Source: Paenibacillus tengchongensis
Lineage (GTDB): Bacteria; Bacillota; Bacilli; Paenibacillales; Paenibacillaceae
Reading direction: 5' to 3'
DNA: 64,000 nucleotides
Assembly: GCF_008973665.1 (NCBI RefSeq)
Contig: NZ_WACP01000011.1
Location: forward strand, 186,001-250,000
A program made the translations under genes and the position numbers. The notes below the pieces were generated by a model that saw nothing but the letters and a program-made list of their open reading frames with translations, made no database searches and was not told where the DNA came from. Positions 43,964 to 51,883 of this stretch are shown here, piece by piece. Each line of letters starts with the position of its first letter. Position 1 is the stretch's first letter.

Positions 43964-45613
43964 TTATACTCTGACGTTATAGTTCTCATATTTAATCTGT
44001 CCGCCAATAATTGTGTAAAGAATGGAGATATCCTTTATACCCAAAGGATTTATTTTAAGAGGATCTTCATCTAATACTGCGAAATCAGCCCATTTGCCAA
44101 CCTCGATGCTACCAACTTCCTGTTCCCGGAAATTCAATCTAGCACCGTCAATTGTCATAGCCTTTATTGCCGAAAGTACGTCTATTCTCTGATCCGGACC
44201 CAACACCCGTCCTTCCGAAGTAAGTCGGTTTACCGCAGTCCAGATCAAGAATAAAGGAGATATCGGTGTGATCGGACAATCCGAGTGAAGTGTGAACAAG
44301 AGGCTCCGGTCTAGCGCTTCCCGAAGTGGACTAATCCGTTTGGCCCGTTCTGGGCCAAGGAAGATCCCTTCATGCCGATCTCCCCAATAATATACGTGAT
44401 TAATAAAGAATGATCCCGCTATTCCTAGGCGCGCCATTCGGTCGAGATCTTCGTTCGTGGCCGTCTGGACATGCTCGATCCGATGTCGGTGGTCCATCCG
44501 TGGGGCATTTGTTAACGCATATTCATAAGCATCAAGAATTGAACCAATTGCCCGGTCGCCATTACCATGAATTGCAACCCTAAACCCTCGCTTATGGAGA
44601 TCCGCAACCTCTTCATTGAAAGCCGTTTGCTCATGAAACAGTTCTCCGTATACGTTATCTTTACAATAATAAGGCTCCCTTAAAGCTCCAGTTAACCCTT
44701 GAATCGATCCGTCCTGAAACATTTTCGCACTGTCTAAGCGCGCTTTCCCTCCTGAGCGCTGCCGGATTTCTTCATCCAATTGTCTTGCATCATAGCTAGC
44801 ATAGGCCCCCTTACTCCCTAGCAGGCTGTGCATGATCATCAGCTGCATGCGCATAGGAATAAGTCCTTTTTCAGACGCTTTTAGCACAATATTTAAAGTA
44901 GTGAGATCGGGAATGGCAGCATCTGTATTTGTCGTAATACCTTGCGCGATATAATCCTGGGCAGCATCCCCAAGTTGATCGATGAATGTTGCATCGTCCA
45001 ACATCGGGATAACTCTCTGTACAAGCCCCATCGCGGGATTTTCATACAATACTCCATTTAATTCACCGTTGTCGTTTCGTCCGAAATTCGATTTACTTCC
45101 AGCAATATCATTATCAATTCCTGCAAGTTCCATCGCCTTGGAATTGGCAACACCTATATGTCCACTGATATGCGTGATAAAAACAGGATTATAGGGAGAT
45201 ACTTCATCCAATTCGAACCGTGTAGGGTGACACTTTTCTATCAGCAGTGTATCATCGTAGCCAAAACCTTGAATCCATTGTCCCGCAGGTGTCGAGGCCA
45301 CTTTCTCGCTGATAGAATTAAGTAAACTTGCCATCGTTTTGGTTCGTAAACTTCCACAATCAATACTTCCCTTGATATAACCGCATTGCAAAAGATGATT
45401 ATGCGTTTCTATGAATCCCGGAATTAATGTTGCTCCATTTAGATTGAGAATCTTTGTATGCTTTGTGACGTTTACCTCGTGACGCGGCGGTTCCGGATGG
45501 TTCCAAATTCCGCTTATCCGCCCATTTGTAACAGCAAGCGATCCCGCGATCCGGTTTGATTCATTCATTGTGAGCACGTTGGCATGAGTAATCAGCAAAT
45601 CGATCGACTCCAT
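43964..45613 (-). CDS. YtcJ-like metal-dependent amidohydrolase (Amidohydro_3)
   Basis: A 549-residue enzyme of the amidohydrolase superfamily. The metal-binding motif is PGFIETHNHLLQCG, followed by VAIHGNGDRAIGSILDAYEY, HRHRIEHVQTA, and the Asp in LHSDCPITP. No signal peptide. YtcJ-like enzymes hydrolyse exocyclic amides or similar bonds, but substrates are mostly unknown. In this cluster it could release an amine such as taurine from an N-acyl form; this is inference. Confidence 0.88.
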   Translation of the reverse strand: MESIDLLITHANVLTMNESNRIAGSLAVTNGRISGIWNHPEPPRHEVNVTKHTKILNLNGATLIPGFIETHNHLLQCGYIKGSIDCGSLRTKTMASLLNSISEKVASTPAGQWIQGFGYDDTLLIEKCHPTRFELDEVSPYNPVFITHISGHIGVANSKAMELAGIDNDIAGSKSNFGRNDNGELNGVLYENPAMGLVQRVIPMLDDATFIDQLGDAAQDYIAQGITTNTDAAIPDLTTLNIVLKASEKGLIPMRMQLMIMHSLLGSKGAYASYDARQLDEEIRQRSGGKARLDSAKMFQDGSIQGLTGALREPYYCKDNVYGELFHEQTAFNEEVADLHKRGFRVAIHGNGDRAIGSILDAYEYALTNAPRMDHRHRIEHVQTATNEDLDRMARLGIAGSFFINHVYYWGDRHEGIFLGPERAKRISPLREALDRSLLFTLHSDCPITPISPLFLIWTAVNRLTSEGRVLGPDQRIDVLSAIKAMTIDGARLNFREQEVGSIEVGKWADFAVLDEDPLKINPLGIKDISILYTIIGGQIKYENYNVRV

Positions 45614-45676
45614 TATAATTCCTCCTTTTTAACATGAATCACTTGTACTCACGTACTGATGTCCTTACAACATAAA

Positions 45677-45973
45677 TTATAAAGTTTTCTGTCTCCTCGT
45701 CTTTTTGTATGTTATATTATCTGACATATTTTTTCTCTTCAACTCTTTTTTGATCTCATTCGTTTTTGTTCCGTCTTCGAGCTGATTTGCGATTTCCATC
45801 AAGGCCTCTATGTCTGAGAACGAATATTTCCGATTACCAGTTGACGAACGCTCAGGGAATAATAGCCCGCGTTCTTCATAATATCTGATCCTTCTTGCAG
45901 ACAATCCAGTCAACTCACAGACGGTTCCAATTGTAATAACTTTCTTGTCTTTGAAATTTTCATTCATAGACAT
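45677..45973 (-). CDS. TnrA/GlnR-like MerR-family nitrogen regulator
   Basis: A protein of about 98 residues from the ATG at 45971-45973, after AAAGGGG. The winged helix ITIGTVCELTGLSARRIRYYE and the block ERGLLFPERSSTGNRKYSFS closely follow Bacillus TnrA. A short basic tail follows, so the C-terminal glutamine-synthetase-binding part is hard to judge. TnrA activates nitrogen-scavenging genes under nitrogen limitation. Two TnrA boxes lie in this cluster, one just upstream of this gene. Confidence 0.85.
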   Translation of the reverse strand: MSMNENFKDKKVITIGTVCELTGLSARRIRYYEERGLLFPERSSTGNRKYSFSDIEALMEIANQLEDGTKTNEIKKELKRKNMSDNITYKKTRRQKTL

Positions 45974-46019
45974 AGAGTAACCCCTTTCCACAAGTCATGT
46001 TAATATATATAATTTTAAG

Positions 46020-46036
46020 TGTTATTTATTATTACA
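46020..46036. promoter_or_regulatory. TnrA/GlnR box upstream of the TnrA-like gene
   Basis: TGTTATTTATTATTACA matches TGTNA-N7-TNACA exactly, about 47 bases before the start of the TnrA-like gene. Autoregulation and control of the whole amidohydrolase unit are likely. Confidence 0.75.
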
Positions 46037-46236
46037 TATAAATAATTAGCTTGTATAGATTTTTCATTTAGATAAGGGCGATTCTGAGGTCATATTAGCA
46101 GTAGTGAACTGATCTTCATAGCATACTGATCGAAAGTGCCTGCAGCCTGCCTTTACTGCAGCTTTCGAATTCGGTTACGAAATTGGCTCGGCCAAGAGCG
46201 ACGGGAAATAAGCATTTTGCCCGCATATTATCAAAA

Positions 46237-46307
46237 GACAAGAACTTGGTCCCATAAAACAGAGAACCCGCGCTAGGCGCGGGCTCAAATGGGACTATGT
46301 TCTTGTC
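46237..46307. repeat. 71-base nested hairpin (MITE- or REP-like)
   Basis: Three nested stems: GACAAGAAC/GTTCTTGTC, GTCCCAT/ATGGGAC, and GAACCCGCGC/GCGCGGGCTC, with short bulges. It is much longer than a normal terminator and lies in a 579-base gene-free stretch. An ORF crossing it on the minus strand is not convincing. Confidence 0.6.
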
Positions 46308-46439
46308 CACCGACATTTCTTGCAGTGTCATACACCACATAGCTCGATTTTCGTTCTGTTTTTATATAAGTTCCCCTTTCTTGCAGTAAAAAAGCAATTC
46401 GGATTTAATCCCTGCACAGTACGAGCATCTACGTAAGTT

Positions 46440-46495
46440 GAACTTATGCGGTTGAAACGCCGTATACCGAACGGTACGTACGGTGGTGTGATCGG
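46440..46495 (+). mobile_element. Possible relic of a group II intron
   Basis: The short stretch GCCGTATACCGAACGGTACG followed by TACGGTGGTGTGA resembles the conserved segment near the 3' end of bacterial group II introns. No reverse transcriptase, domain V or splice sites are seen, so at most a small relic remains. Confidence 0.35.
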
Positions 46496-46552
46496 ATCAT
46501 AGGTCTAAAAGTTTTTGTCCGCTGTTCGTGATCCGGTCTAAAAGTTATAGTG

Positions 46553-47974
46553 CTACTGCTCTTTCCCCCGGCCGAGCAACCCGCTAAGTGCCTCTGTCAC
46601 ATTCATACCGGTAAGCGTTTGAGTCAAATCAGGAACCTGCGCCATGATTTTGGCAATGTCGCCGGTAATTCTGTTCACACCAGATGAGGCTCCATCCTGG
46701 GAAATCACTGTGATCTTATCGACCTTGGCCAGCGGGGAGGCGATTTTCTCAGCCAGTTCAGGCAGAATCTTCAGGAACTCCACGGTAAGCGCGGCTTGCG
46801 TGAACTGTTTATACGCTTCGGCTTTCTTCTCCAGTGCCGCCGCTTCTGCCGCTCCAGCCAGCTCAACAATTTCTGCGCTCGCCTTCCCCTTCGCCAGCTC
46901 AGCTTCCGCCGTTGCCAGCCCGCGTTTGGTCGTCGTGGCTGCCTCTGCTTCCGCCTCAAGAATTTGTTTCTGTTTGGCCGCTTCCGCCCTCATAATTGTT
47001 GCCTGATTCTCCGCCTGGGCAGGCTTGATTACGGTTGCCTCCAGTTCCTTCTGTTTCAGCTCAATTTCGATTTCCCGTACGGTACGGTTCGCTTCCGCCT
47101 CCATCTGTGTGATCTTGACCTGCTCGGTAACCAGTGACTGTTTGATTTTATTCTGCTGCAATTCATAGGCAAGGTCCGCCTGTGCTTTTTTTACTTCGGT
47201 TTCCAGCTTAAAATCTGCCTGTTTAATGTTCAGTTCCTTCTCGAACATGGATTCCTTGGCGCGGGCGGCAGTTCCCGCTTCGATGGTGGCCTGATGCGCT
47301 ATGGCTTTTGCAATGGAGGATTCCTTCTCTGCCTCGGCCTGCTTGATCTGAATGTCGCGTTCCGCTTCCGCCTTGGCAATGCTGGCATCGCGGCGGATTC
47401 GTTCGATTTCCGGAACCCCCATGTTATCAATGTAGCCTTTGTCGTCGGTAATTTTTTTAATAGTGAAGCTGACCACCTCAAGCCCCATCTTGTCGAGGTC
47501 CTCCGAGCACGTCTCCCGCATCTTACTGTTGATTTCGTCAGGAGTCTTCAGAATGGATTCCACCGTTAATTGCCCGATCAGACCGCGCAAATGGCCTTCC
47601 ACCGAATGCAGGATAATCGTCTCGCGGTCTTCTTCCGGCCGGTCGATAAACTGCTCGCTGGCCGTCAAAATCGCAGTAGGATCACTTTTGATCTTAATCT
47701 GGGCTACAGCCTCCAGGTTGAGCTTAATGCCCTGCCGGGAGAACATCGCCTGCGCCGGGATGACATCGAAGCTCATCAGCATCATGGAGATGGTCTTATT
47801 ATTCTGGAAGCCGGGAATGACGAATGTCCCGCCCCCCTGCACCACTCTTTTGCCGCCGAGACCGTATACAATCATCGCCTGATTGGGTGGAACCTTTTTA
47901 TAAGCATTCACAATACTGAACAAAGCCAGCAGAATAACAATAACAATGGCAGCAATGAAATAAAGTGTTACCAT
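46553..47974 (-). CDS. floT: Flotillin-like protein (FloT)
   Basis: A 473-residue protein. An N-terminal hydrophobic hairpin (TLYFIAAIVIVILLALFSIV) is followed by the SPFH domain (about 30-190) with GGGTFVIPGFQNNKTISMML. A long coiled coil with repeated AEAE/KA blocks (about 195-400) follows, then a C-terminal oligomerisation part (TVEFLKILPELAEKIASPLA). Flotillins scaffold membrane microdomains and affect fluidity, signalling and secretion. The NfeD gene is directly upstream, a usual pairing, and a c-di-AMP riboswitch lies before both. Confidence 0.94.
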   Translation of the reverse strand: MVTLYFIAAIVIVILLALFSIVNAYKKVPPNQAMIVYGLGGKRVVQGGGTFVIPGFQNNKTISMMLMSFDVIPAQAMFSRQGIKLNLEAVAQIKIKSDPTAILTASEQFIDRPEEDRETIILHSVEGHLRGLIGQLTVESILKTPDEINSKMRETCSEDLDKMGLEVVSFTIKKITDDKGYIDNMGVPEIERIRRDASIAKAEAERDIQIKQAEAEKESSIAKAIAHQATIEAGTAARAKESMFEKELNIKQADFKLETEVKKAQADLAYELQQNKIKQSLVTEQVKITQMEAEANRTVREIEIELKQKELEATVIKPAQAENQATIMRAEAAKQKQILEAEAEAATTTKRGLATAEAELAKGKASAEIVELAGAAEAAALEKKAEAYKQFTQAALTVEFLKILPELAEKIASPLAKVDKITVISQDGASSGVNRITGDIAKIMAQVPDLTQTLTGMNVTEALSGLLGRGKEQ

Positions 47975-47995
47975 TTGATCGACACTTCCCGTCTT

Positions 47996-48514
47996 TTATA
48001 ATTGTTCGATTTGCCTATCGAAGAGAGTCACAGCCGCTATCCCTTTATCCACCTTCAAAATAATCACTCTGTCTCCCTTGGCGAGCTGCTGGCCCATTTC
48101 TGCCCGAACTCCAATGGAGCGCATCGTTCCATGCAGCACATATTTCATTTCCCCGACTGCTCCATCCCCTGCAGCAATGCTGATGTACCCGAGTTGCCCC
48201 GTCTGTTCATATTCCGTTTCATTCATACTGTTGTCATACCGGATCATCACCCGGGCCAGCACTATATACATCAGACTGCCGAGCAGCAAGGCAACTATGG
48301 TGCAGAGCAGCATCACAGCAAGCATAGTCATTTCGCTGAACCGGGTAAGCGCGTAACCGGTGCCTCCCCAGACCGTGATAAAAACCATCAAAGGAAGTAT
48401 AGGCATAAATCCCGGGCCTCCAGCATCGCCGCCCCCTATTTGCCAATGACCCGTCAAGCTATGTCCAAAAAATGTGCCGCTAAGCAGAAGCAGAAATCCA
48501 ACCCAAAAACACAC
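47996..48514 (-). CDS. NfeD-like membrane protein, partner of flotillin
   Basis: A protein of at least 172 residues with about four helices in the N-terminal half (MCFWVGFLLLLSGTFFGH and MLAVMLLCTIVALLLGSLMY) and a C-terminal OB-fold soluble domain (GAVGEMKYVLHG, then LAKGDRVIILKVDKG). This is the YuaF/NfeD layout. The nearest GTG is at 48512-48514. The strong AGGGAGGAGGG site lies upstream at 48539-48548 and would better serve an unusual ATA (48530-48532) or ATT (48536-48538) start, adding six to eight residues. It is 21 bases upstream of floT. Confidence 0.82.
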   Translation of the reverse strand: MCFWVGFLLLLSGTFFGHSLTGHWQIGGGDAGGPGFMPILPLMVFITVWGGTGYALTRFSEMTMLAVMLLCTIVALLLGSLMYIVLARVMIRYDNSMNETEYEQTGQLGYISIAAGDGAVGEMKYVLHGTMRSIGVRAEMGQQLAKGDRVIILKVDKGIAAVTLFDRQIEQL

Positions 48515-48628
48515 GAAAAATATAGGTTCTATAAAAATCCCTCCTCCCTAGCATAGATAAAACATCGACACTCTTATTAACGTTGTTATAGGATTTATTG
48601 ACTATTTTCCCTGTCTGCACGCACAGCA

Positions 48629-48663
48629 AAAAGACCACAGAAGCGGCAGGGCTCTCCGTGGTC
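48629..48663 (-). terminator. Expression-platform terminator of the c-di-AMP riboswitch
   Basis: On the minus strand GACCAC pairs with GTGGTC, with an inner GAGAGCCCTGC-type stem, followed by TTTTT. It lies directly after the riboswitch and before nfeD. Confidence 0.75.
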
Positions 48664-48694
48664 GGTTAATCGATCATGGCGCTCATCCTCTCTC

Positions 48695-48855
48695 TTCAAG
48701 GCTTACGGGGTTAGCTGACGGATTCGGGCAGCGAGATTGCCCTACCTTGCCTGTGTTCGTTTCTCAAACACACAGCAAGGATTCACCCCAAGTGAGCGGC
48801 AGTAATCCTGAGCAAAAACCGCACTCACCATTGGTTCCCCCGTTCCCATACTTGG
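48695..48855 (-). promoter_or_regulatory. c-di-AMP (ydaO-yuaA) riboswitch upstream of nfeD-floT
   Basis: Read on the minus strand, the conserved blocks occur in order: CGGGGGAACCA, TTGGGGTGAATCC, TAGGGCAA, CCCGAATCCGTCAGCTAACC and CCGTAAGC. These fit the ydaO-yuaA aptamer. A terminator follows (48629-48663). Such riboswitches usually turn off potassium, osmolyte or wall genes when c-di-AMP is high; here the next gene is nfeD, followed by floT. Confidence 0.87.
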
Positions 48856-48917
48856 AATTCAGCCATTTGAGAACAGTTATATTTCATTCAGTTGCTGATT
48901 GAATCTTACTCCTGTCA

Positions 48918-49160
48918 CTATTCATTGTAAAACGGAGGCGATGGCAAAATAATCCAAACACTCGTCTTTACCTGCAGTGGTGACGCTTTCTTTAGCCTCA
49001 TTCTTATCCGGCCGATGAATTGCTCAATTTCCCTCCGATTCTCGCATAAGATCCACTCAGATATAGTAAACTCTGAAACACCACGAAATTCGGGTTCGGC
49101 ATCAACGAGCACAACACCGTCCCCGTTTTCGACAACCCATACATGATACGGCATAACCAT
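48918..49160 (-). CDS. Hypothetical protein, 80 aa
   Basis: An 80-residue ORF between the riboswitch and catalase on the same strand. VVENGDGVVLVDAEPEFRGV and REIEQFIGRIRMRLKKASP look protein-like, but the ribosome binding site is weak and no family is recognised. It could be a fragment of a larger gene. Confidence 0.4.
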   Translation of the reverse strand: MVMPYHVWVVENGDGVVLVDAEPEFRGVSEFTISEWILCENRREIEQFIGRIRMRLKKASPLQVKTSVWIILPSPPFYNE

Positions 49161-49186
49161 CCAAGATTAATTATCCATCATCTCAC

Positions 49187-49238
49187 CAAAAAGGTTACCC
49201 TTCTGATGCTCTTACGAGTCCATAGGGTAACCTTTATT
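49187..49238 (-). terminator. Catalase terminator
   Basis: AAAGGTTACCCT and AGGGTAACCTTT form an exact 12-base stem with a 22-base loop. On the minus strand it follows the catalase stop and ends in TTTTT. Confidence 0.8.
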
Positions 49239-49260
49239 ATGAATAATCTGAGATTCGATA

Positions 49261-50898
49261 TTAATATGGATCCGCTTCGTGGCTTTTTTTTATGGCATCT
49301 TTTACCGCTTGATTTGCATCGATCGAACCTTCGCCATATTTTGAGATGCCTGCTTCACGACCTGGAACATTGTTTACTGTTTTCATTTGTTCAATTCCCT
49401 TCATTTTGCTTTCAATGCCTTCCTTCACACGCCGACCGTAGTCTTCATCGGCTTGCGTGAAGTGTTCAATCATGGCCTCCTGAATGCGTTTATCACATAT
49501 CGCAAGGGCCCCGGACAGATTGTCAATCAATTCCTCTCGTTCCCAATCTTCAAACTGACGGTACGTCTCACCCGCTTGACCATAGTTGTTCGGACGATCG
49601 ATAGGTTCACTCATCACAGCCGCATTGTAGGTAGGACGGTGTGGGGGGCGCTCTGCTTTACTTGCTTCTTGAAGGCCGCCAACCATGGATGGTTCATAGT
49701 TAATATGCGGGCTTTCTCCAGATTCCTTCGGATTGCGGGTATCCATTTGGCCCCGCTGTTGGTTCGTATGCACAGGCACTTTCGGTGCATTTACAGGCAA
49801 CTGTAAATAGTTCGAACCAACGCGGTAACGCTGGGTATCGGAATAGGAAAAGGTACGGCCCTGTAACATTTTATCATCGGAGAAGTCCATTCCATCGACA
49901 AGAACTCCTGTCCCGAATGCGGCCTGTTCAATTTCTGCATGATAATCCACGGGATTACGATCAAGAACCATTCGACCGACGCGTCGCCAAGGAAACTTAT
50001 CTTCCGGCCAAAGCTTCGTATCATCAAGCGGGTCAAAATCGAGTTCCGGATGGTAATCATCCTCCATGATTTGCACGAAAAGTTCCCATTCCGGAAAATC
50101 CCCTCGTTCAATAGCCTCATATAAATCTTGCGTTGCATGACCAACATTTTTTGCCTGTATAGTGTCAGCCTCTTCCTGGGTTAAATTGCGGATTCCCTGC
50201 TTAGGCTCCCAGTGATATTTTACAAGCACCGCATCGCCTTTTTCATTTACCCATTTATAAGTGTTTACACCAGAACCCTGCATATGTCGATAAGTCGCGG
50301 GAATCCCCCAGGGCGAGAATAAAAATGTTATCATGTGGGTAGCTTCAGGTGTACGGGAAACGAAGTCAAACATCCGCTGTGGATTAGATACATTTGAGGC
50401 TGGATCCGCCTTAAATGCATGAATCATATCGGGGAATTTCATCGCATCGCGTATGAAAAAGATTTTCAAGTTGTTTCCCACTAAGTCCCAGTTCCCGTCC
50501 TCCGTATACATTTTCACAGCAAAGCCGCGTGGATCTCTTGCCGTCTCCGGTGAATCCTTCGCCCCCGCAACGGTGGAGAATCTGACCATTAACGGTGTTC
50601 GCTTTCCGGCCCCGGAAAATACCTTCGCCCGTGTATACTTCTCTACCGGCTCGTTCCCAACTTTCCCATAAGTCTCAAAGTATCCAAACGCTCCCGCACC
50701 ACGGGCATGGACCACCCGTTCCGGAACTTCTTCCCGATCGAAGTGAGAAATTTTTTCGATAAAATGATAATTCTCAAGTGTAGCCGGTCCCCGATTACCA
50801 ACGGTTCTGATATTCTGATTATCCGTTACTGGGTGTCCCTGACGTGTCGTCAAGGTTTCCCGGTGTACGTGTTTTTGTTCCTTCTGTTCGTCAGACAT
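49261..50898 (-). CDS. Monofunctional heme catalase
   Basis: A 545-residue clade-3-like catalase. The catalytic His lies in FDREEVPERVVHARGAGAFG, the Asn in DLVGNNLKIFF, and the heme-ligand Tyr region is RTFSYSDTQRYRVGSNY. Heme-contact and NADPH-region residues are present. It decomposes hydrogen peroxide. It lies beside spore coat genes, so a spore role as for KatX of Bacillus is possible. A 16-base palindrome lies in its upstream region. Confidence 0.95.
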   Translation of the reverse strand: MSDEQKEQKHVHRETLTTRQGHPVTDNQNIRTVGNRGPATLENYHFIEKISHFDREEVPERVVHARGAGAFGYFETYGKVGNEPVEKYTRAKVFSGAGKRTPLMVRFSTVAGAKDSPETARDPRGFAVKMYTEDGNWDLVGNNLKIFFIRDAMKFPDMIHAFKADPASNVSNPQRMFDFVSRTPEATHMITFLFSPWGIPATYRHMQGSGVNTYKWVNEKGDAVLVKYHWEPKQGIRNLTQEEADTIQAKNVGHATQDLYEAIERGDFPEWELFVQIMEDDYHPELDFDPLDDTKLWPEDKFPWRRVGRMVLDRNPVDYHAEIEQAAFGTGVLVDGMDFSDDKMLQGRTFSYSDTQRYRVGSNYLQLPVNAPKVPVHTNQQRGQMDTRNPKESGESPHINYEPSMVGGLQEASKAERPPHRPTYNAAVMSEPIDRPNNYGQAGETYRQFEDWEREELIDNLSGALAICDKRIQEAMIEHFTQADEDYGRRVKEGIESKMKGIEQMKTVNNVPGREAGISKYGEGSIDANQAVKDAIKKSHEADPY

Positions 50899-50964
50899 GA
50901 AAGTGCCTCCTTAAGTTTTATTATAATATTAGCCACACCTGTTAAATTCATGTATCTTTGATCG

Positions 50965-50980
50965 GGAAATATATATTTCC
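50965..50980. promoter_or_regulatory. Perfect palindrome upstream of catalase
   Basis: GGAAATATATATTTCC is a perfect 16-base palindrome about 67 bases before the catalase start, and flanking bases extend it almost to 22. It may be an operator; it is not a classic PerR box. The rest of 50899-51240 shows no convincing gene. Confidence 0.4.
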
Positions 50981-51240
50981 TGATATGAATTCCATAGCTA
51001 TATCTTTACATCTACGTATAATAACAAGTCATAGTCGATTTAATTCTCGGGCAAACAGTATGTTTTAAAGTTTCGAGCGATTGTATCCTGCCATGGGATC
51101 GACCGTTATGCCTTCTTATCGTTTTCACAATTGAATTAGTATTTAAATCTACAGCGACTAACAACGTGTTGTCCATTCTAGAATAGAAATCCAATGCGCA
51201 GGAAAATCTAACTTTGATGAAAGGAAGGGATAATTACTCA

Positions 51241-51483
51241 ATGAATATGCCAACGCTAGCGCCACACGAATCGATGGAACTGCATGAAGCGTTAAACTTC
51301 AAAACGCTCTGCCTCGCTAAGTCAAAACTTATGCAAGGCTTGGTCTTTAACCAAGAGCTGAAAGCGTTAATGCAGAAGGACGTCATATTATCCACGCAAC
51401 AGATCGCCGAGCTCCAGGCCATCTATGCAAGAGCTCCATTCCAAGCGCCTGTTCCGAATAGCCCAACGCCTATCACTCATTAA
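51241..51483 (+). CDS. Small CotF-associated spore coat protein (YraG/YraE-like)
   Basis: A protein of about 80 residues from the ATG at 51241. It has HEALNFKTLCLAKSKLMQGL followed by LKALMQKDVILSTQQIAELQ, which aligns with the small protein at 53048-53248. Such small proteins are paired with CotF-like proteins in the yra region of Bacillus subtilis. It probably sits in the spore coat. It forms an operon with the next genes. Confidence 0.72.
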   Translation: MNMPTLAPHESMELHEALNFKTLCLAKSKLMQGLVFNQELKALMQKDVILSTQQIAELQAIYARAPFQAPVPNSPTPITH

Positions 51484-51496
51484 AAGGGGAGCGCCC

Positions 51497-51883
51497 ATGA
51501 ACACCGATTATTTAGACCCGATTAATGCACTTAATATGCCGGAGATGGCAGATATGACTTTTGCCATGGACTTCCTTATTCGTGCCAAGGAAGGTGTGCG
51601 AAATTTGTCCATCGCCCTGACGGAAACGGCTTCTCCCGATGTAAGAGCGCTGCTGCGCAATCATCTTATGCAGGGGATTGCACTGCACCAAGAAATCACG
51701 GAGCTTATGATTCGCAAAAAATGGTTCCATCCTTATGAGCTTAACGAACAGTACCAACTCGACCAGCTTTCAGCCAAAAATACGGTGATGATCGCGCAGA
51801 TGAATTTGTTCCCGGATGATACGTCGCGTAAAGGGATGTTTGATCGGACCCCAGATGAACATATTGGAGGACACAACGCATGA
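51497..51883 (+). CDS. CotF-family spore coat protein
   Basis: A protein of about 128 residues; the ATG at 51497 follows AAAAGGGGAG. A CotF domain is seen as TFAMDFLIRAKEGVRNLSIA and LTETASPDVRALLRNHLMQG, then MIRKKWFHPYEL. Helical, ferritin-like in shape. It is encoded just before an alcohol dehydrogenase and overlaps its start (ATGA). Probably a spore coat component made during sporulation. Confidence 0.85.
   Translation: MNTDYLDPINALNMPEMADMTFAMDFLIRAKEGVRNLSIALTETASPDVRALLRNHLMQGIALHQEITELMIRKKWFHPYELNEQYQLDQLSAKNTVMIAQMNLFPDDTSRKGMFDRTPDEHIGGHNA

Noticed and set aside
46116..46340. 74-codon minus-strand ORF
   Set aside because: It runs through the nested hairpin and shows no protein family or ribosome binding site.
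51012..51194. 60-codon minus-strand ORF upstream of the spore coat operon
   Set aside because: No ribosome binding site or family. It could be a gene fragment, but evidence is too weak.
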